In this document: piece by piece, positions 24,523 to 28,129 of the stretch
How positions within the stretch are numbered: the stretch's first letter is position 1
Layout of the letters: the number at the start of each line of letters is the position of its first letter
Source of the DNA: Humisphaera sp.
GTDB taxonomy: Bacteria > Planctomycetota > Phycisphaerae > Tepidisphaerales > Tepidisphaeraceae
Assembly (NCBI GenBank): GCA_025351525.1
Contig: JANXVV010000307.1
Location: 1-28,129 of the forward strand
DNA: 28,129 nucleotides
Reading direction: 5' to 3'
Notes under the pieces: generated by a model
Database searches by the model: none
The model's input: the letters and a program-made list of their open reading frames with translations, nothing else
Told to the model about the DNA's origin: nothing
Program-made: the position numbers and the translations under genes

Positions 24523-24669
24523 TCAGGGACCCGCTCGCGCGATGGTCGCATATAAGGATTGAATAGCGGCGATCCAATCGGCTCGCCGCCCGTACCAATC
24601 AATCGCGCCGGCCTCATCGTCGGCGCGCCGCTTTTTTTCGCGGAAAAACTCACTTAGATTTTGCGTCAT
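24523..24669 (-). pseudogene. Truncated remnant of a small conserved hypothetical gene
   Basis: ATG at 24669 with AGGTG upstream starts a 48-residue frame (MTQNLSEFFREKKRRADDEA, then AIDWYGRRADWIAAIQSLYATIA) that stops early at 24523. The beginning resembles the first part of hypothetical proteins of about 150 residues that open with an FF..KKR segment and a Trp-rich helix. Shifting frame just before the stop keeps a coding-like path (RVPEGILGFIRIIQ), which then runs into repeat-derived sequence with Lys/Thr-rich translation ending at 24438. The most likely reading is a 5' fragment whose remainder was lost by frameshift and repeat insertion. It may instead be a small intact gene. Confidence 0.4.
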
Positions 24670-24750
24670 CTCACACCTGTTGCGAACCCTCGGATTGGAG
24701 AACCTCGTTTCCGGACTGATTGTATCAATCACTCCATGAACGTTCCAACT

Positions 24751-24778
24751 TTGCCAACCCGCCTCCCATCCGTATGAT
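24751..24778 (+). promoter_or_regulatory. Sigma-70-type promoter of the GH113-like gene
   Basis: TTGCCA (24751-24756), a 16-base spacer and TATGAT (24773-24778) match the -35 and -10 consensus at five of six positions each. The predicted start is near 24785, just before a GAGGA ribosome site (24789-24793) and the ATG at 24802. Confidence 0.6.
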
Positions 24779-24801
24779 GGCCCCCGTCGAGGATTTAGCC
24801 C

Positions 24802-25899
24802 ATGTTTCAACGCGGAATCATCATCGCCGGCGCGTCTGTCTACCTGCTCATCACCGGGATCGTCCTGACCTCCGGCGGTAAAACGGTGCAGCCCACCCAC
24901 GCCACCACCACCGGGCCGGGCGGGTTTGAAGGGGCTTCGCTGGAAGGCCTGCCATTCCGCAGCATCGGCATTCAGATTCAGCGGGTGGATTGGATCCCGG
25001 AATACAAGAAGGTGATGGATCAGGTCGCGGACACGGGGGCGGACACGGTGCTGCTGGTGATCGACACGCGGCAGGAGAACGGCAAGAGCTCGCGGATCTA
25101 TCTGGATTATCGCATGACGCCGACGACGGATCAGATCGGCGATCTGATCGACTACGCGAAGAAAAAAGAGCTGCGGGTGATCCTCATGCCGATCGTGCTG
25201 CTCGACAATCCGATCGGCGGCGAGTGGCGCGGGACGATCCATCCGGAGAGCTGGGATGAATGGTGGGACAGCTACCGCGACATCATGCAGGTTTTTTCAA
25301 GCGTGGCCGAGGTGCATCATGCGGACATGCTGGTGGTGGGGTCTGAACTGGTCAGCACCGAGCACATGATCGAGCAGTGGACGAAAACCATTCAACTGGT
25401 CCGGTCCAATTTCAAGGGCAAGCTGACCTATTCGTCCAACTGGGATCACTATGAGGTGGTGTCGTTCTGGAGCCAGTTGGACATGGTCGGCATGAACAGC
25501 TACTGGGCGATGAGCAAGAAGGATGGCTCGGATAAAATCAGCGTGGATGAAATCGTCGGGCGATGGAAAGAGATTCAGGGCGATCTGCTGCCGTTCCTGA
25601 AGAAGGTGCATAAGCCGCTGATGTTTTTGGAGATCGGCTGGTTCAGCCAGGCCAACACCGCCCGCGAGCCGTGGGACTATACGAAAGCGAGCGAACCGCT
25701 CGATCTGGAACTGCAAAAAAAGCTGTACGAAGCCTTCTTCCAAAGCTGGCACGGCAATCCGCTGCTGGGCGGTTTCTCGATCTGGGAATGGCCCCCCCAC
25801 TCCGGCGGGCCGGAAGACAAGGGATACACGCCGGAGGGAAAGCCGGCGTTGGATGTACTGAAAGAGTGGCTTAAAAAGGGAAGATGGGAAGTGAAATAG
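24802..25899 (+). CDS. Membrane-anchored GH113-like glycoside hydrolase
   Basis: This 365-residue protein has an N-terminal hydrophobic anchor or signal (IIIAGASVYLLITGIVLTSG), a short linker, then a TIM-barrel. Barrel features are VDWIPEYKKVMDQVADTGA, LRVILMPIVLL, a fourth-strand VGSELVSTE (179-187, with Glu182 the likely acid/base), MNSYWAM and a seventh-strand LMFLEIGW (273-280, with Glu277 the likely nucleophile), then GGFSIWEWPP. The layout fits glycoside hydrolase family 113, which contains beta-mannanases. The substrate here is inferred only from family. The start has GAGGA eight bases upstream. Base composition matches neighbours. The stop codon is followed by the start of a repeat region leading to aspS. 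Confidence 0.82.
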   Translation: MFQRGIIIAGASVYLLITGIVLTSGGKTVQPTHATTTGPGGFEGASLEGLPFRSIGIQIQRVDWIPEYKKVMDQVADTGADTVLLVIDTRQENGKSSRIYLDYRMTPTTDQIGDLIDYAKKKELRVILMPIVLLDNPIGGEWRGTIHPESWDEWWDSYRDIMQVFSSVAEVHHADMLVVGSELVSTEHMIEQWTKTIQLVRSNFKGKLTYSSNWDHYEVVSFWSQLDMVGMNSYWAMSKKDGSDKISVDEIVGRWKEIQGDLLPFLKKVHKPLMFLEIGWFSQANTAREPWDYTKASEPLDLELQKKLYEAFFQSWHGNPLLGGFSIWEWPPHSGGPEDKGYTPEGKPALDVLKEWLKKGRWEVK

Positions 25900-25943
25900 T
25901 GAGGAAGTGAAAGAAGTGGTTAGTGAGGAAGTTGCAGGCGAAG

Positions 25944-26044
25944 GCGAAACGCCATATCTTTCCGAACCGCTTAGTCACTAACAACTTCGAGGTAGTGAGG
26001 CAATTGGCAGTGAATGCGAAAAGCAATATCTTTCCGAACCGCTT
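25944..26044. repeat. Direct repeat, 72-bp period
   Basis: GCGAAACGCCATATC.. (25944-25972) and GCGAAAAGCAATATC.. (26016-26044) share 27 of 29 bases, including the common stretch ATATCTTTCCGAACCGCTT. Similarity extends more weakly on both sides. To its left, 25914-25934 (AAGTGGTTAGTGAGGAAGTT) is the reverse complement of the 15-bp tandem array to the right, so the region could fold back on itself. Confidence 0.85.
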
Positions 26045-26150
26045 CCTCACCAACCACTTCCTCACTAACAACTTCCCCACTAACCACTTCCCCACTAACA
26101 ACTTCCCCACTAACAACTTCCTCACTAACAACTAACCCCGGCAACTTCCT
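26041..26150. repeat. 15-bp tandem array abutting the aspS start codon
   Basis: Six units of 15 bases (ACTTCCCCACTAACA with C/T and A/C variants) begin at 26041, 26056, 26071, 26086, 26101 and 26116. A shortened unit follows at 26131, and a last partial unit ACTTCCT at 26144-26150 ends where ATG begins. There is no purine-rich ribosome site within it. Confidence 0.9.
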
Positions 26151-27935
26151 ATGCACAACCGCTACCGTACCCACACCTGTGGCCAACTCCGCACCTCTGA
26201 CATTGGCCGGGAGGTCAAGCTCGCCGGATGGGTTCACTATTATCGCGATTTCGGCAACCTGGTGTTCATCGACCTGCGCGATCGGGAGGGATTGACGCAG
26301 TTGGTGTTCGACATCGATCTGTGCGGGGCGGTGGCGCATGAGGAGGCGCGGAAGATGCGGAGCGAATGGGTGGTGAACATCACCGGGGTGGTCACGCCGC
26401 GCGATGCGAACAAGGTGAACCCGAAGCTGGGGACGGGCGAGATCGAAGTGCGGGTGAAGTCGGTCGAGGTGTTGAGCATTTCGCCCACGCCCCCGTTCAC
26501 GCCGGCCGAGCACGAGACGATCAATGAGGAAAAACGGCTGCAATACCGGTTCCTCGACCTGCGCCGCCATGAGATGCAGGAGACGCTGCGCACCCGATAC
26601 CGCGTGACGAAGCTGATGCGGGATTATCTGGGCGACCGGGGCTTCTGGGAGATCGAGACGCCGTTTTTGACCAAGAGCACTCCCGAGGGCGCGCGCGATT
26701 TCCTGGTTCCCTCGCGCCTGGTGCCGGGCAGTTTTTATGCCCTTCCCCAATCGCCGCAACTGTTCAAGCAACTGCTCATGGTGGGCGGGTGCGACAAGTA
26801 CATGCAGATCGTCCGGTGTTTCCGCGATGAGGACCCCCGCGCCGATCGGCAGGCGGAGTTCACTCAGTTGGACGTCGAGATGTCCTTCATCGACGTGGCC
26901 GACATCATCCGGATCATGGAGGGGCTGCTGCGGACGATCTGGAAGGACGTGCTGAATCTGGAAGTGCCGGACCCCATTCGGCAGATGGATTACGACGAGG
27001 CGATGACCCGCTACGGGTCCGACCGCCCCGACCTGCGCTACGGCATGGAACTGCACGATATCGGCGACCTCGGCCGGCAGACCGATTTCGCCGTGTTCAA
27101 AAATGCGCCGATGGTCAAAGCCCTCTGCGTCCCCGGCGGCGCGAAGATGACCCGCAAGGAGACCGATGCGCTGGCCGAATGGTCGAAGGGTTTTGGGGCC
27201 AAGGGTCTTGCGGTGACCAAAGTGACGGCCACCGGTCTGGACACCGGCGTCGCGAAGTTCCTCGCCCCCATCGCCGAAAAACTGATCGAACGGCTCGGGG
27301 CGAAGGAAGGCGATCTGCTCTGCTTCGCCGCCGACAAACCGAAGATCGTCCACAAAGTGCTGGGTGAATTGCGATTGAAACTGGCGAAGGATCTGCAGCT
27401 CGCCGCGTCCACGCAGTTCGCCTGGGTGTGGGTCATCAACTTCCCGCTGTTTGAATACGATGAAACTGAAAAACGATTCAGCAGCACGCACCATCCCTTC
27501 ACCGCCCCGCTCGATGCCGATCTGCCGAAGCTGGACAGCCGTGAGCGCGAGGTGGTGGAGTCGATCAAGAGCAAAGCCTACGACATCGTCTGCAACGGCA
27601 GCGAAGTGGGCGGCGGGTCGATCCGAATCCACCGCATGGAAATCCAGCAAAAGCTCTTCTCGCTGCTGGGGATCGATGATGCCTCGCAAAAGTCGAAGTT
27701 CGGCTTCCTGCTCGATGCCCTGCAATTCGGCGCCCCGCCGCACGGTTGCATCGCGCTCGGGCTCGATCGGCTGGTGATGACCCTGCGCGGCATCAGCAAC
27801 ATCCGCGATGTGATCGCTTTCCCCAAAACGCAAAGCGGTTCGGATCTGATGTGCGGTTCGCCGTCGCCTTTGGATGAAAAGCAGCTGCGCGAGGCGAACA
27901 TCCGGGTTTTGCTGCCGCCCGCCAAAGTCGTTTAG
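26151..27935 (+). CDS. aspS: Aspartyl-tRNA synthetase (AspRS)
   Basis: This 594-residue class II synthetase charges tRNA-Asp with aspartate. The N-terminal OB-fold anticodon-binding domain opens with TCGQLRTSDIGREVKLAGWV and FGNLVFIDLRDREGLTQLV. The catalytic core follows, with motif 1 (DYLGDRGFWEIETPFL), QSPQLFKQLLM, motif 2 (FRDEDPRADRQAEFTQLDVE) and motif 3 (ALGLDRLVM near the C terminus), plus the bacterial insertion (about 290-420). Length and order are typical of bacterial AspRS. The ATG at 26151 directly follows a tandem repeat array and has no visible ribosome site, yet the first residues match the family's usual start, so it seems correct. Where E. coli-type enzymes read RDLG near residue 35, this has RDFG; I cannot judge from that whether it also charges tRNA-Asn. 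Confidence 0.96.
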   Translation: MHNRYRTHTCGQLRTSDIGREVKLAGWVHYYRDFGNLVFIDLRDREGLTQLVFDIDLCGAVAHEEARKMRSEWVVNITGVVTPRDANKVNPKLGTGEIEVRVKSVEVLSISPTPPFTPAEHETINEEKRLQYRFLDLRRHEMQETLRTRYRVTKLMRDYLGDRGFWEIETPFLTKSTPEGARDFLVPSRLVPGSFYALPQSPQLFKQLLMVGGCDKYMQIVRCFRDEDPRADRQAEFTQLDVEMSFIDVADIIRIMEGLLRTIWKDVLNLEVPDPIRQMDYDEAMTRYGSDRPDLRYGMELHDIGDLGRQTDFAVFKNAPMVKALCVPGGAKMTRKETDALAEWSKGFGAKGLAVTKVTATGLDTGVAKFLAPIAEKLIERLGAKEGDLLCFAADKPKIVHKVLGELRLKLAKDLQLAASTQFAWVWVINFPLFEYDETEKRFSSTHHPFTAPLDADLPKLDSREREVVESIKSKAYDIVCNGSEVGGGSIRIHRMEIQQKLFSLLGIDDASQKSKFGFLLDALQFGAPPHGCIALGLDRLVMTLRGISNIRDVIAFPKTQSGSDLMCGSPSPLDEKQLREANIRVLLPPAKVV

Positions 27936-28129
27936 AGCCTCATCCGGATAAGTGCCTTTGTACGTTCCGCCCAAGCCCGATAGATTCCAGCGGAGGGTGC
28001 TCCGAATGGCTGGCGGAAGCTTTGGATCGGGTTTGGTCGGACAGGCTTTTGGCGGCCAGTCATATCTGCATGGAAAATGTCAGCCACAGATGATCGCAGA
28101 CGGAAATTAAATCTCTGACTTAGGTTCAT
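27936..28129. other. End of window, no gene recognised
   Basis: These 194 bases after aspS contain a short minus-strand open frame that runs off the window edge, but it lacks any family resemblance. The last 60 bases have a slightly lower GC content. No terminator hairpin with a T-tract was seen after aspS. Confidence 0.6.

Noticed and set aside
25871..26131. Minus-strand frame with a five-residue repeat (LVGK type)
   Set aside because: It is only the translation of the 15-bp tandem array, without a start site or domain.
25971..27974. 667-codon open frame on the minus strand opposite aspS
   Set aside because: aspS is unmistakable on the plus strand; the opposite frame is open only because of GC-rich codon bias and has no family features.

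Overview
The window looks like a piece of a Planctomycetota chromosome, most likely class Phycisphaerae. This rests on gene content and is an inference, because there is no rRNA. It carries a PSD1/DUF1549/DUF1553 protein with a DUF1501 partner, a separate DUF1552 protein, an ECF sigma factor with a long C-terminal extension, proteins with twin-arginine (Tat) type leaders, and intergenic regions crowded with short palindromic repeats. Housekeeping genes (prmC, aspS, a LON-domain protein) are interspersed. No tRNA, rRNA, CRISPR array, phage or classical insertion sequence was recognised.

Left part (1-7290). A minus-strand cluster runs from the cytochrome-like PSD1 protein (5407 to 2975), through a broken GIY-YIG endonuclease gene, to DUF1501 (2501 to 1146) and a CrtC-like lipocalin-fold protein (1136 to 54), closed by a probable terminator. 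The GIY-YIG pseudogene lies between inward-facing copies of a repeat whose adjoining hairpin has changed on both arms together. It separates PSD1 and DUF1501, which usually sit side by side, so it looks like an insertion into an operon. A plus-strand gene (5868-7205) encodes a secreted protein with thioredoxin-like segments that have lost their CxxC pairs.

Middle part (7298-15826). On the minus strand are a TlpA-like thioredoxin, a nearly perfect 35-bp-arm palindrome, a sigma factor fused through a membrane segment to a cupredoxin-like domain, and a GT4 glycosyltransferase. A plus-strand multi-pass GT39-like protein (11922-13391) ends one base from convergent prmC. prmC has a good promoter placed so that its mRNA would be leaderless. 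A gamma-glutamylcyclotransferase-fold protein lacking the usual catalytic Glu, and a LON substrate-binding-domain protein, follow.

Right part (16032-28129). DUF1552 is followed by about 1 kb without a convincing gene (17472-18446), holding a 21-bp minisatellite, several unrelated hairpins and a G-rich tract. Then come a small membrane protein bracketed by one repeat family, a YpfJ-type zinc metallopeptidase, an operon of a small secreted protein and a 1228-residue AsmA-like protein, a gene remnant, a membrane-anchored GH113-like glycosidase with a recognisable promoter, and aspS. A 15-bp tandem array runs straight into the aspS start codon.

The strongest candidates for something undescribed are the membrane-tethered sigma factor with a putative copper site, and the GIY-YIG/inverted-repeat module. 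All functional calls come from reading the sequence; no database search was run.
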